Shown piece by piece: positions 24,800-35,959 of a stretch of 64,000 nucleotides of DNA (position 1 is its first letter; every line of letters begins with the position of its first letter). The DNA lies in the NCBI RefSeq assembly GCF_010093595.1, contig NW_022985455.1, positions 536,898 through 600,897 on the forward strand. Direction: 5' to 3'. A model generated the notes under the pieces. That model had not been told where the DNA came from. It ran no database searches and was given only the letters and a program-made list of their open reading frames with translations. The translations under genes were made by a program, and so were the position numbers. The DNA comes from Mytilinidion resinicola. Taxonomy: Eukaryota; Ascomycota; Dothideomycetes; Mytilinidiales; Mytilinidiaceae.

Positions 24800-26066
24800 T
24801 CACTCCCCCTTCTGCTTCCACCAACTCCTCTCCCAACCCCCTCTCCGCCGCTTTCTCAGACACGGTATACTCCACCTCGCCCAGCGCGCTCTCCAGCTCC
24901 TCCACACACGCACTGCACTCGCACGCCCCTGTCACCACAGACCCCCGCGGCCCTTCATCCTCCTTCAGCCAGCGCTTCTCGGCCCACCAGTCCGCGTCCC
25001 GCGTCTCCCCGCAGCGCCGCCGCGCCCGGATGTCCATCATGGCCACCTCGTCCCGCCACGAGAACCCCGGCTCGATCTCGGTGGAGAGGAACACGACGCC
25101 CGGGACTGCACTGCCACAGCTGCGCGCGGACGTCAGCGAGCCAGGCGGCATAGGCGGTCCAGTTGCGGCGGCGGGAAGCGCGGAGGCGGGCGGCGGTGGG
25201 GCCGGGGAGGTCGTCGAGGGTTTTGCTGAGGCCGAGGGCGTTGATGGTGGTTAGGAGGTGGAGGCGGGTTGGGGTGGAGTTGGAGTTGGAGTTGGAGTTG
25301 GATCCAGAGAGCAAGGTATTTGGGAAATCCGGGTCCGGGAAGTCGGGCCAGTGGGTGAGAAGGGGATTCATGTTGTCGCGTTGTGTGAGGTAATTAGGTA
25401 GGTTGACGGTGGCAGCTGGAGCGGCAGTAGGGCACAAGCTGTCATGTGGTAGATGGGGTTCCTGACTTGGTAGGCGAGGGTGTGAAAAGGCGGGCCGAAG
25501 GAAGAAGGGAGGAAGGCAAAGCGGTGAAAGTGCTTGTTCTCCCAGCCATCTGTGGTGTTGTTTGTTGGATCGACAAAAGAGATCACCGTGTAAGGGAGGC
25601 TCGGTGCAGCATTTAGGATGGAGACGAAGTTGGAAATGTTGCGTATGGTGAGCAGAGCTTGGCCAGGGTCATCTTCTGTTGCTGCGGATATCTCGAGGAT
25701 TAGACGCCTGAACGAGGAAAGAAAGGGCGAACTCTAGTTAGATCGGAAGCCTAGGGCGTGGCACGTTGCTTTCTAGCCATTGTAGCCTATGCGAATTCGA
25801 AGGTCACGGCTTGTCCTTTGATAAAAGAGTTGCTAGACTTCTCCCCATATGATCTTGCTGACGCATGAGACCCCGAGGGGGACACATAGGTCGTGACGGT
25901 AGCTATGGTAGAAGGATAGTGGTTCTGATATGTGGCAACAGAAGTCTTCGTCCAGGAGCTCGTATATCAGATATCGTAGGTCAAGCGGGAGTTTAGCAAG
26001 GTCCCCTAGTCCTGGGGTTGAGTTTCTAGCCATAAAGAGCGGGGACGAGGAACTGGCAGTGGTCAC
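24800..26066 (-). pseudogene. Decayed F-box-like/hypothetical fungal gene
   Basis: The minus strand opens at 26066 with an ATG and about 77 codons containing GLGDLAKLPLDLRYLIYELL, the kind of short helix seen at the start of many ascomycete F-box-like proteins. It then hits an in-frame TAG where a Gln codon would fit (EV-stop-QLFYQ), with a second stop soon after and a shift of frame near 25775. Coding-like sequence resumes at about 25715 (RRLILEISAATEDD...PYTVISFVDPTNN), changes frame again near 25430 (NYLTQRDNMNPLLTHWPDFPD), and once more near 25120 (VVFLSTEIEPGFSWRDE, then DADWWAEKRWLKEDEG). I could not join these blocks with plausible introns. A functional gene with unusual splicing is less likely but not excluded. 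Confidence 0.6.
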
Positions 26067-27438
26067 GAAATGTGAAGACGCTTTCTGCTCTGATAGACGT
26101 TCCTACGGTGTTACGAAGAGTGAAGGTGAATCGCAAATTTTTGGAAACAAAGGTCCAGACATCAAGAGACGCAAAGGCCTGCACACCAGGGAAACGAGCT
26201 CTCGTGGATCCTTCTAGCAGCAAGACGACGTTCAGATGAAGCGCTGATTGAAGCCTAGAGTCGATACGTGTGCACGGCCCACCTTGCGACGTGGTCAAGC
26301 ACGTGACATATAAAGCATCACCACCTGGGCAAACTGACAGTATAGGCCATACGATCAGTCTCGTCATCACTGATTGGGACACATTTGTCTGCCGCTGTGA
26401 AGTATGCTTCAATACCTTCTCAAGACGGTAGAGCCACAGAGTCAAAGACTCACGCCAAGTAAGCATCTGAATGGGCAGTTGAATATAGCACATAGCATAT
26501 CTACACAACTTTAGTCGCAAAAGTACCACGCCTCGCTACCATCGAGAAGTTTAAATAAAAAATTCCCCTATCCATCCATCCATAATCAATCACACCCGCG
26601 AACCGGCCGGGCGATGCAACCAGCGCAAGACAAGCAACGAGGCACAGCCAAGCCGCACCACCACCAGCACACTCCGTCCAAGCTTTTTTCGTCGAAAAAT
26701 AGAAAACCCTCATGATCTAACTCTTTGATGTTTTTAGTCTCTCCCTCCACCACCTCACCCGCACATCTCGGCCTTTTTTGTTTCTCTGAGGTGGTTACAA
26801 GAAGACAGAGAAGGAGATAACGAGCATTGAGGCAACACCGACAAAAACAGCATGACGAAGGGGTATGCGCATCTGTAACCGAACCGAGCCGACCAATAAA
26901 GAAAAAGTCCGATGCACATAAAACAAAGTGAAAAGGTCGGCACCGCAATGTTGTTTCCATCAAGCATGGAGTGAAGTAGCACCATGATTCCCAGCCCGCT
27001 TGGAAGAAGTATGTAAGTGGAAAAAGAGGGTGATACGAGTGGAATGGTGACAGGCATGGTCCAAAAGAAGTATTGAGGAAGATGCCGCAGGCAAGATACA
27101 AGAAACAAAAGCTACTACACAGTATTTAAAGACGCTGGTATCCCACTCCGCTCGAATGACAAATTGACATAAGTGTTGACTTGGTGAATCGCTCAGTCCT
27201 TTCCCACACGCTCCTCGCACCGAGTGAAGAAGTAAGGAAGCACAGGTGGTATCTGAGCCAATGGCATATCATAGTACAAGAAGAAAAGAAGTTGTGGTGC
27301 AAGATAGTCCAGCAATACGAAAAACACTCTCTTCGCTTAGTAATTGCCGTCGCCTTTCGAGTTTTCAAAGTAGACATGCATTCGAAAGCGCCGTCGCTAT
27401 TACGTACTTTTTCGCTGTGTGGAATTGGGTATCGTTGC
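26067..27438. other. Intergenic: septin 3' flank and unexplained sequence
   Basis: A minus-strand frame at 26026-26529 and overlapping minus-strand frames at 26586-27108 exist. They show no recognisable motif and have the look of chance frames. No gene is supported. Confidence 0.4.
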
Positions 27439-29355
27439 TTAACGGTAGGTGTTCCTGTCGGGATTGCCAGCGCTGACTGCACGGCCGTTGTTGCCGTTGG
27501 TCGGGCTGAGATGTTTGCTCTTGAGACCATCAGACGTCATACCACGCTTGCTGGGCGTCTCACCTCGCCTCTTCAACCGGCTGGTTCGCCATCCCTCGTA
27601 CCATCGCTCGCGACTAGCCTCTCGTAATTCCGAACGCCACTCGCTGAACACGCTGTCCTTGAGCCTTACGAAATCGCAGTGCTCAACGTTATATGGGTCG
27701 GCGAACCCCCATGGAAACTTACGACCGACGACACCCGGCTCGTAGATGTCGGGGGAGATGATGCTCATGGGAAGATATGGAATTTCGGAGTCTTCTTTCT
27801 CAATGGAGGCGGACATGGCGGACACTCGTCGGCGATGGCCATCTGCTCCACGCTTAGCTGCCTCTGGAGGGGAGCTAGGCGAAGTTGCAGGCGACGAAGA
27901 ATTGGAAGACGTAGTCGAGCGGCCGGCGTCAGAGGACGAGCGATCGAGGATTTTGTTGAGGATGGGCGATGAATGCTCCTCGGTGTCGGAAGACGAGTGG
28001 TTGTACGCATCCTCATCTCGCTCATCGAGACGGTCCTCGTCTTCGGCATCCGAGTCGGAGAGATTGAGCGCCTCGAGTGGATCAAGCTTTGCCTGCTTCA
28101 GGCTGTCCCATACGATCTTCTTTAGGTGTGCCATGTGAGCTGTGGTGATAGTGTCCGCTTTGCTGATGACGGGGATCACTGTTGTTTTGCCCTGAAGGGT
28201 ACGAAGCACCTGCAAGTCAAGATCCTCGTCCAGACCACCAATGACGCGGTGGGAGCTGAATTTGCTGACCAAGTTCGGGTTCTTGCGTGACTCTGCAACA
28301 TTGTAGTCCAGACGAGCTGGATCTAGGACTAGGAAGACACAATGTATGTGAGTGTCCCGAACGCCAGGCGCACGAATGACCTTCTGCTCTTCAGTGAAGG
28401 TCTCCTCAAACTTGGATTGGAGGAAGGAGGACATCTCTCGCAGCTGGAGATCAACGACGTTCTTCTCCAAGCCTTGCGAGTCCCACAAAGTGACACCGAT
28501 TCTCTCATGATCCACCTCGGTCTCCAAGTATTCAGATGTAAAGGCGGAGTCGGGACGTTGAGCCGTAGCAGGTGGGGAAGGAGTGTGGCCCCGCTTCTTC
28601 GCCGGCAGAGCTAGGGACGTGCGAAGAAAGTTGATGAAGGAGGTCTTGCCGGAGCTCTTGGTGCCAACGACGAGGATGCTAGAGATCGGTCAGTGGTTGG
28701 CCATCCAGACCATGAAGCGAAAATAGGCTCACTTGAAGGGTGTTGGATCCTTCCTTCTCCGGACACGACGAGGGCTGTTCAGAGTGCTGACAGTACTGTT
28801 GGCGTAGCTGTAGCGGCTGCGGTGGGTCATGCTCTCGGTCCTGGCGTAGGGATCATAGTTGTCATTCGAGGGAGAGCTGCCAGGAACTAGCGGCACGAGG
28901 ACTTTGCCATGCGGGCCCATCTTGTAGTCAGCGGACGGTCTGCTGAAGTTTCCGCCCTGCCCGTAGCCGCCGGCTCTGTTGGACACGATGGCGAAGGAGT
29001 CTGGTCTTGCGCTTTCCCCTCCGAACGTGGGAAGGCCTTCTGTTGTGTGATGCGCAGGGAGACGCGGGGGCGAACGGGGTAGCATGGCGGCCGCTCGTTC
29101 CTGTCGCTGGAGCTCCTCGCGCTGGGCTTGCGCCTTCTGTTTCTTGGACATCTTGCCTCCTGACACGGAGCGGTTTCCTTTTGCCTCGTTCGACTTCTGC
29201 CTGCGCAAGAAATTAAAAGAAGAGCGTCGGGCACCACCGGGAATCTGCTGATCGCCGTTGGGAGAGGCGGAAGCTTTGAACTGGGGCAATGCGGTATCGT
29301 CGGGCGAAGGGTCCTTGGGCGGGAGTGGGTGAGGAGACGGTGTCGCTGTTGCCAT
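27439..29355 (-). CDS. Divergent septin (AspE-like)
   Basis: A septin-type GTP-binding protein, expected at septa or the cell cortex. Two exons (29355-28733 and 28678-27439) give 620 aa. The N-terminal 207 residues are disordered and rich in Pro, Ser and Gln, with a basic region (KMSKKQKAQAQREEL). The G domain starts right after the intron: P-loop GTKSSGKTS (about 28640-28666), switch II DSQG in place of the usual DTPG, and G4 SKAD. A Ser/Asp/Glu-rich insertion of roughly 100 residues (SDSDAEDEDRLDERDEDA onward) interrupts the G domain before a late segment (KFPWGFADPYNVEHCDF) resembling the end of a septin domain. A coiled-coil tail of classical septins is not evident. I assign it to the filamentous-fungal AspE-type group by its layout, with moderate certainty. 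An upstream in-frame ATG at 29628 exists, but that stretch looks like leader. Confidence 0.75.
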
Positions 29356-31083
29356 TTTCGGGCGCTTACTGACACTTGGGTCTGCGAATGTCGGGAATCC
29401 TGGACAAGGGATATCTGCGGGCGCGTCGTTGGAAGACGCCGTGCGGCAAGTAGAGGCGTGAGATGAAGGGAGAGCAGCGTTGGAGGGCGGAGCGAATGGG
29501 ATTGCAGGGCTGCGCAGGTACCACGCGGTGTGGAGAAAGGGTCTGAGACGGCCTGCGGGGGCAAAAGCGGACGCGACGGCGACGCGACGAGAAGAGGAGG
29601 CAAAAGGAGAGACGTGCACGGCACGCACGGCGAGAAGGGAGTCTCAGCGGCCTCGGGGGGGAATTGGCAGAGACGAAAGCACGGAGAGAAGGGAGCTGGA
29701 CGAGGAGAGGCCTGAGGGCCTGCAGGAGGTGGGAGGTCTGGGAGGCGTGGAATCAGGGGCCGGCAAGCAATGGGACTGGTGGAATTCCGCACAGGCCACA
29801 GCTCCACGCATCGCTGGTGAAACACGCCAAACGGCACGCCAACGGCAGCCGAGATCGCGAGTGCTGCCCGCAACGGCATGCCGATCGAGAGTTTGGCCTA
29901 GTCCTAGATGCCATGTATAGACGCAGACGCCTGCACAGCCACTATCCGCTCCCGAATCAGCCCAGACAAGTGCTCCGTCCAGATATGTATTCCGTGCCCG
30001 GGTTGTTGCTGCCCCAGGCGGCCTGTCGAGCTATTAAGCCGGTCAAAATAACGGCACAAAGGCCTCTCCGCCGACTGTCGGATTCCCAAAACCCTCTCGG
30101 AGACCTCAAGGCAGTGTCAAGTGCGACTACCCAGTTCGATGCCGTTGACGTGCTTCGGCCAGCGACGACGATTGTGGACCACTGGCTGCCATCGCCGGTG
30201 CCCGACCTCAGAACGATGCACGCGATAGGGGCTCACCTCGTCCTCTCGACCTGAATGGCTGCGCACCACGCTCGACTCCCGATCCGTCTGATGCAACCTT
30301 TGCGCGTCCAAGGAAACCCCGGACGCCTATCCCCAATCCTTCGTGGGGCTAGTCTGCGCGCATTTGCGACCCGTCGTGCCATTGTTGGACAAGAAGTGTC
30401 AAACTCGGTTCCCTGTACTCTGTCTGGTACCTTAGCACCACGGCGACACCGGCGCCCACGAGTGGGATGAAAGACAGCGCCCAGCTGCCGCAAGACAAGA
30501 TGTCAGGGATGCTCTGCACGACGAGCAACGGCAATCCTACGTTCAATTAACCTTCAAACCCGCGTGGTAGCTGCGGGCGGTACCGTCGATCTACATCTTC
30601 AAGCGACCCGCTTCCTCCCAAGGTAAACTGTGGACCCTCACGATCTTGCTTTTCTCCACACCCGGATGTCTACATGTGTATGTACCGAATCTCAGCGCAG
30701 ATCTCATGGAGTCGGAACGCAACGGGCCACCCGCCACAATCGACGCCACACATCACCACACGGCACGGCACCCTGCATTAGGGCTGAACGGCTTGAAACA
30801 GGCACAGCGGCGCTAATTCTTACTTAAATCTCCGAAAATACGCAATGCCCCGGCAGTCGCATAATGGGGTAGTCACTTAGACCAAGACTGACTTCCTAGC
30901 ATCGATTTGCGGTAATTAGACATAGCCTAGAGAGACGCATGAAAGTTGACGTCTAATTAAAAAGGCTCGCGCTCTCATCTTTGCCAAATATACTTCCATA
31001 AGTGGTCGTCCAAAAGGCCGTGAAGTCATCGTCCCTACAGAACGAATGAGCGATAAGTCCTCTGAGAAACAGTCACAAACATC
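29356..31083. other. Intergenic: septin promoter and gene-free stretch
   Basis: Overlapping frames of 60-200 codons on both strands (for instance 29664-30254 plus) lack motifs. The first few hundred bases next to the septin start would hold its promoter. Composition falls toward AT near 30,830-31,020. Confidence 0.45.
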
Positions 31084-31887
31084 TTACCCAGTATCCGGCC
31101 TCAGCTTCTCAACAACCGGAATCCATACCTTCTCGTAACCCTCGCTCCGATACAGATCCAGCTTCTCCTCCACTTGCGGGATGCAGCTAACGTAGCCGTT
31201 CACCTTCAACCACAACGTGAGTCTGCGCTGCTCCTTGCACGCCGCCGCATCGTACTCGACTTCGCCCCAGCGCGTCCGCGTCAAGAAAGTCGGCCGAAAG
31301 AACGGGCGCGCAGCCACGTTTCCATAGAGGTAGTCCGCCAGCGTATGCATGCGGAGCCCCTCTCCTTCTTCGAAGTCGAGCGAGCCCTCGTCCACGGAGG
31401 TTCCACCCTCCCCGTCGAACTTGTTGATTAGTGTCAGGCGCCGAACCGGTGGCTGGCAGACTAGCATGCGCCGCCAGCTTGCTTCTTTGCGGGCGAAGGC
31501 TTCGGGCCGGAGACTCCATGCGCTGCAGAGATAGAGTGCGGTGCTAGAGCTATCGTAGGGTTCTGGAGGGTTGGGGAAACGGTTGAAGTGTAGGTCCCAT
31601 TCTTCTATTGGTATCTCAGGCGCGTCGGATAAGAACCCAGGAAAGGTGACGTCGAGGAGGGGGTTGATCTCAAGATTTGGAATATCCGCTTGAGGCGGGG
31701 AGCCATTGATAGGGCGGAAAAAGAGGGCATATTGGAGGGCTGGGGAAGTGGTGATGGTAGCATGGAAAGTCTTGCTAATCTGTGAGGCAAGGAGGAGGTC
31801 GCGCATGGGTAATTTTAGGAGGATAAGCTCAAAGAGTTCGGAGGTAGCGAAGACACGAGATCTCGAGGACATATCGGAATCCTTCAT
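31084..31887 (-). CDS. F-box domain protein
   Basis: One exon of 267 aa. Residues about 10-50 form an F-box-like helix set (VFATSELFELILLKLPMRDL and LLASQISKTFHATI), the part that would bind Skp1 in an SCF ubiquitin ligase. The rest follows the pattern of a large ascomycete F-box family: an ASWRRMLVCQPPVRRL segment in the middle and a LADYLYGNVAARP/TRTRWGEVEYD region near the end. No leucine-rich or WD repeats are visible, so the substrate cannot be guessed. These proteins expand in number in filamentous fungi and often sit in accessory regions, as here. Confidence 0.75.
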   Translation of the reverse strand: MKDSDMSSRSRVFATSELFELILLKLPMRDLLLASQISKTFHATITTSPALQYALFFRPINGSPPQADIPNLEINPLLDVTFPGFLSDAPEIPIEEWDLHFNRFPNPPEPYDSSSTALYLCSAWSLRPEAFARKEASWRRMLVCQPPVRRLTLINKFDGEGGTSVDEGSLDFEEGEGLRMHTLADYLYGNVAARPFFRPTFLTRTRWGEVEYDAAACKEQRRLTLWLKVNGYVSCIPQVEEKLDLYRSEGYEKVWIPVVEKLRPDTG

Positions 31888-32501
31888 GGTAGGATCCTTG
31901 ATGATGTTGTCTCAATAGCTTCGATATAATTCTAATGTTGGTGCCGGGGGTCGATGCTGCCTACGAAGTTTCGTGGCCGTTCTGGAAATCCTCAAAACAT
32001 TATAATCTCGAATCTGGGTCACTGTCGTTAGCACCTCAAGACAGTCTCAAGAATGCGAATAAGATTGAAGTTCGTTATGGACAATTGGTAAGCTCGCTAA
32101 GCCACCCTAGGCGTCGACACATCGATGTTCACCCACTACACACGACTTACAGCTTCTGATTTATATCAATACAATGAAGCCCCAGAAGCAGTGGCAGAAG
32201 AGCGTACCCAGACTTATATGAAGAAAGATTGTAGCATCACTACGAAATGGATTTCGGCCCAAGCGCTTTGCCGTTCCGAATAGGAAGTTGGAGCGGCTTC
32301 TGGACTTCCGAATACCCGGAAAGATGTATCAATCTATAAAGCATTTCAAGATCATCAAAGGTCACAATTCTTCTGGGAAAGAAAGAAGTGGATCCGAGGA
32401 GACGTATTGACCACCTCAAAGCTACACGACGACATCTACGTAACGTTTACGCGAGTTCCTATCTTCATAACCCAATACCTCATCACTATCAACATATCAG
32501 C
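31888..32501. other. Intergenic: divergent promoter region of F-box gene and SDR
   Basis: The two genes point away from each other across 614 bp. AT-rich; a TATA-like stretch is near 32330. No gene seen. Confidence 0.5.
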
Positions 32502-33431
32502 ATGGCCTCGCCCAACGAATTCGCACCTGCGGACTCTTTCAAAAACAGAACCGTCATCGTCACCGGCGGCGCAGGCAGCATAGGCAGACCCCTATGCCTC
32601 GCCTTCGCCAGCGCGGGCGCCAACGTCGTCGTAAACGACCTAGGGGGTGACATCTCGGGCTCCGGCAGCTCCCCCAGCCCAGCATCCGATGTTGTAGCAG
32701 AGATCAAACTCGCGGGAGGCTCCGCAGTCGCAGATACCCACAGCGTGGCCGACGCAGCCGCCATCCTCTCCACCGCCCTAGAAACCTTCGGCCGCATCGA
32801 CATCATCGTCAACAACGCCGGCATCACGCGCTTCGGCCCACTAGAAGCGCAGCCGCCCGAGAACTTCACCGACGTCTTCGCCGTCAACGCCGCCGCCCCG
32901 CTCGCGCTGCTGCACCACGCCTGGCCGCACTTCCAGGCGCAGTCGTACGGCCGCGTCATCAACTTCGCGTCGGATTCGATCTTCGGCATGGCGAACTCGC
33001 TGCCGTACGTCCTGGCGCGCGGGGCCACGTTTGGCGCAACGCGCACGCTGGCGCTGGAGGGCGCGCCGCACGGCATCCTCGTCAACGCCGTGTGTCCGAC
33101 GTCGTACAGTCGCATGATGGCGCCCATGTTCAAGGACCTGCCGCCCGAGCACCAGGCCGCGACGGAGAAGAACTATCGCGGCGAGGCGAACGTGCCGATG
33201 ATACTGGCGCTTGCGCACGAGGCGTGTGCGGTGAGTGGGCAGGTGTTTAGTACGGGGGGGTACGGGATGTCGCGCGTGATGCTGGGGGCGACGAGTGCGG
33301 TGGGGAATTGTAGGACGATGGGCGAGGTGCAGCGGCGGCTGCCGGAGTTGTTGGAGAAGGAGAGGGAGTTTGTGGAGCCGATGAATGTTTATGAGTTTGC
33401 GAGTTTTAGGACGAGGACGCTGCAGTCGTAG
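32502..33431 (+). CDS. Short-chain dehydrogenase/reductase, MFE-2-like
   Basis: A single exon of 309 aa with an NAD(P)-binding Rossmann domain. The glycine motif is TGGAGSIGR, the acidic/dinucleotide region NDLGGD, the NNAG motif IVNNAGITRFG, and the Ser region INFASDSIFG. The NDLGG motif and overall order resemble the 3-hydroxyacyl-CoA dehydrogenase part of peroxisomal multifunctional enzyme 2, but it stands alone without hydratase or SCP2 parts. The active-site motif reads YVLAR, so the usual catalytic Lys of YxxxK is Arg (codon 33018-33020). The ATG at 32502 is the first in frame and starts just before the Rossmann fold. GC-rich third positions set it apart from the AT-rich flanks. Its substrate is unknown. 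No peroxisomal SKL-type tail is present (ends RTLQS). Confidence 0.85.
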   Translation: MASPNEFAPADSFKNRTVIVTGGAGSIGRPLCLAFASAGANVVVNDLGGDISGSGSSPSPASDVVAEIKLAGGSAVADTHSVADAAAILSTALETFGRIDIIVNNAGITRFGPLEAQPPENFTDVFAVNAAAPLALLHHAWPHFQAQSYGRVINFASDSIFGMANSLPYVLARGATFGATRTLALEGAPHGILVNAVCPTSYSRMMAPMFKDLPPEHQAATEKNYRGEANVPMILALAHEACAVSGQVFSTGGYGMSRVMLGATSAVGNCRTMGEVQRRLPELLEKEREFVEPMNVYEFASFRTRTLQS

Positions 33432-33829
33432 GGGAGGGAAAGGAGAAATATTTGAAAACTACCACCGTGCTTGTTCTAGAGCTACCATGAAATGCACTAG
33501 CGTTTTCGTCCTAGGGTTGTATAGGCTCGTCTGCACTTGTTTGTCGTGCTTCAATGGGCCTTAGGTTTTTGGGGGGCTTCAGATGCCATTCAATCTATGC
33601 TCTAGCCCTCACCAACGAATCTGCGACCACGCCCGTTTGGGGTAACCCAGCGAGGCTGCACATTAGGGAAAGTAACGTTCTTCTTCTTTTCCACATGCCT
33701 GGAATCATATCGAGGCACTTCAAATAGTCATAAACAAGCTTACACAAACCGAAAATAAAGCTCCATAAAAGACCTCTTATCCAAACCAGCATTTTTCCTT
33801 GCAAACAGATATGTGAGCAGAAAGTAGAC
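33432..33829. other. Intergenic between convergent SDR and P450 genes
   Basis: The 3' flanks of both genes; no gene seen. Confidence 0.5.
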
Positions 33830-35811
33830 TCATACCCTCCTCTTCACCCTCATCGGCATTCCATCCCTCGGTTTCGCAGTCGCATAGAGCACCTGATAGG
33901 CTTCGTCTCCCCAAACGTCCTGCACACCCTGCTTTCCTCGGTCGTTCTTCGCCCATAGCGTACCGTCTCCCCCCAGCAAATGCAGCTCATCATACGCAGC
34001 CTTGAAGTCGAAAAGCCGAGCCACAAGCACAAGAGCAATCTTGATTTCCAGCATCGCCAGCTCCTGTCCGATACAATTACGGGGCCCTTTTTCAAAAGGT
34101 CGAAACGTCCTAGGATCAATATTGCTAATTTCCGGCGATAGGAAGCGTTCCGGGCGGAAGTCGTGGACATCGCGGCCCCAGATCTTGCGTGAGCGGTGCA
34201 AACAGACCGACTCGATCCAGATGGTGAGACCGTCGGTCGAAACCATGTCGCCTGTGCTGGGATCCTTGATGAAGAGGTGTGGTCCCCCCTGCCTGATGGA
34301 AGTAGCAGGAGTATACAAGCGAAGAGTTTCTTGGATGGCCGCCGTGGTGTATGTCAGCTTGTTGAGCAAGTGCACATTTGATTTCAGGACGTCGGCGGCC
34401 GCGAGAGGGTCAGAACCGAAGATCTTGTCGTGCTCGGCGCGCAGCTTGGCGAGGATGTCTGGATGGCGGGAGAGACGGTACAATGCGTACGCGACGGTTG
34501 ATGATGTGGTGTCGTGACCGGCGACAAGCAGCATCCTGAAATTGTCGATGACATATTGGCGGAATTCGGGATCCATCTTGAGCAGGTTCATGTCATCTCC
34601 CTTCCCCCGGCTATATTCTGCAAAATAAGTGTCCAGTGCGAGATCAATGCCGACTCTCTGACGTGTGTTTGAAGCATTGCCGGCGCGGGCTGTCAACCGC
34701 GCGTCTAAGAGCTTGCCTAGATATCGTCTCATCCGCCATGTGTAGTATAGATTTATAATGGGACGGATCGGATTGTAGATATGGAGAGGGTTGAAGGAGG
34801 TACGGTCCCTCAGCCATGTAAGTTGTGCACGCATGGCATCAACGTACTCGTTCTGCGTGGTCTGTGACTTGAAGTCATGATTCCTAGGAAGATGAAGACA
34901 ATTAGTAACCCGTAAGTATCAAGGAAACGTATACAGAGCCAGGAATGACACTCGTTTGCCACTGGCTGAGCACTTGTAAGACGCGTTCAGAAGTCTGTGA
35001 GCATGCATGTAGCATCAAAGTTTCAAGATACCTTAGCTAGAAACTGGCTCGTGATTGAATGATGAATGTGCAAGCAGAAAAAGCCAACTCACAGAATCAC
35101 TTTCCCAATGATATCTATAGTCAGATGGGTTGCAGGCTCCTCAAGCCTAAACGGGTCGTTCTTCGAGGCAAACTTGTCGAGGCCGTCAACAAATACCATT
35201 GTAGAATCAACGACCAAAGGAACCAGCGTCATCAACTGCGTCATGGAGAAAGCGGGGTTGAAAATCGCTCTCCATTTCTTCCATAGAGCCCCTTCCATTA
35301 CCACGAGGTTTTGAGGCCCAGCAACCGGTTCTAACGCCTCCCCTAGGAGTTGGGATTTGGGGTAATTCTGTACAGTTGAAACTTCATGAGCGAGACCAGG
35401 GTCATTGACGATCAAAATTGCGGGACCGGCTGGATAGGTGTCGAACAAGAAGACTGGACCAAGGTTGTAGTCCTCAGCGAGTAGGGCTGGCAGATAGTGG
35501 GGATGCATGCGAATCGGCTTTGTCTTTCGGTACTCGCCCAAGAGAAGAATATGTCCCCATAATTTATGATAAGGTGGCCCTGGCTATACACGGTGAGTTC
35601 ACGAGTCGAGGTATACGACGTATGAGCATCCAGTCGCTCGGAAGGGGACAGGTTGGCACAGCCTGGAGAGACCAGGAGAAACTCAATGAGAGCTTACATA
35701 TTTGCTCATAAGCTTCCTGTGACGGAAGAAGCAAGCGATGGCACGAGTAAGGTACGCAACTAAGATAGTCGCAATCGCAGCAACAACATGGTGCCCCCGG
35801 AGGTTATCCAT
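33830..35811 (-). CDS. Cytochrome P450 monooxygenase
   Basis: A membrane-bound haem monooxygenase. Three exons (35811-35698, 35583-35093, 34883-33830) give 552 aa in frame. The N-terminal anchor is hydrophobic (VVAAIATILVAYLTRAIACF), followed by the PGPP hinge. The I-helix reads LLVAGHDTTSSTVAYAL (the AGxDTT oxygen-binding motif), the K-helix has ETLR, the PERF-type motif is FRPERFLS, and the haem loop is FEKGPRNCIGQELAMLE with the cysteine ligand. All catalytic features are intact, so it is likely active. The second intron, about 209 nt, is long for this genome. The family number and substrate cannot be told from sequence alone. The C-terminal region fits fungal CYP families linked to secondary metabolism or detoxification. 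Its promoter must lie in the relic gene upstream. Confidence 0.92.
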
Positions 35812-35959
35812 ACTTTCTGCTGCAGTTTGCCTAAGCTGGACATGCGCTCTCCTTGCGTTTAAAAACCTTGGGGATACATACCCTTGCACGTGAGGCGGGG
35901 TTGTAAGCAGTAAAGCGAACCCTTCGTGTACATTCGTATTTGCTTTACGATAAGTGCTA

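Noticed and set aside
26586..27108. Overlapping minus-strand frames with hydrophobic stretches downstream of the septin
   Set aside because: T-rich DNA gives hydrophobic frames by chance; no conserved motif and no start or splice support.
29356..29628. Upstream extension of the septin to an in-frame ATG at 29628
   Set aside because: The added 91 residues look like translated leader; the ATG at 29355 is a more natural start, though the longer form cannot be excluded.
29480..30254. Plus-strand frames upstream of the septin
   Set aside because: Low-complexity Arg/Gly composition, antisense to the septin leader, no start context or motif.
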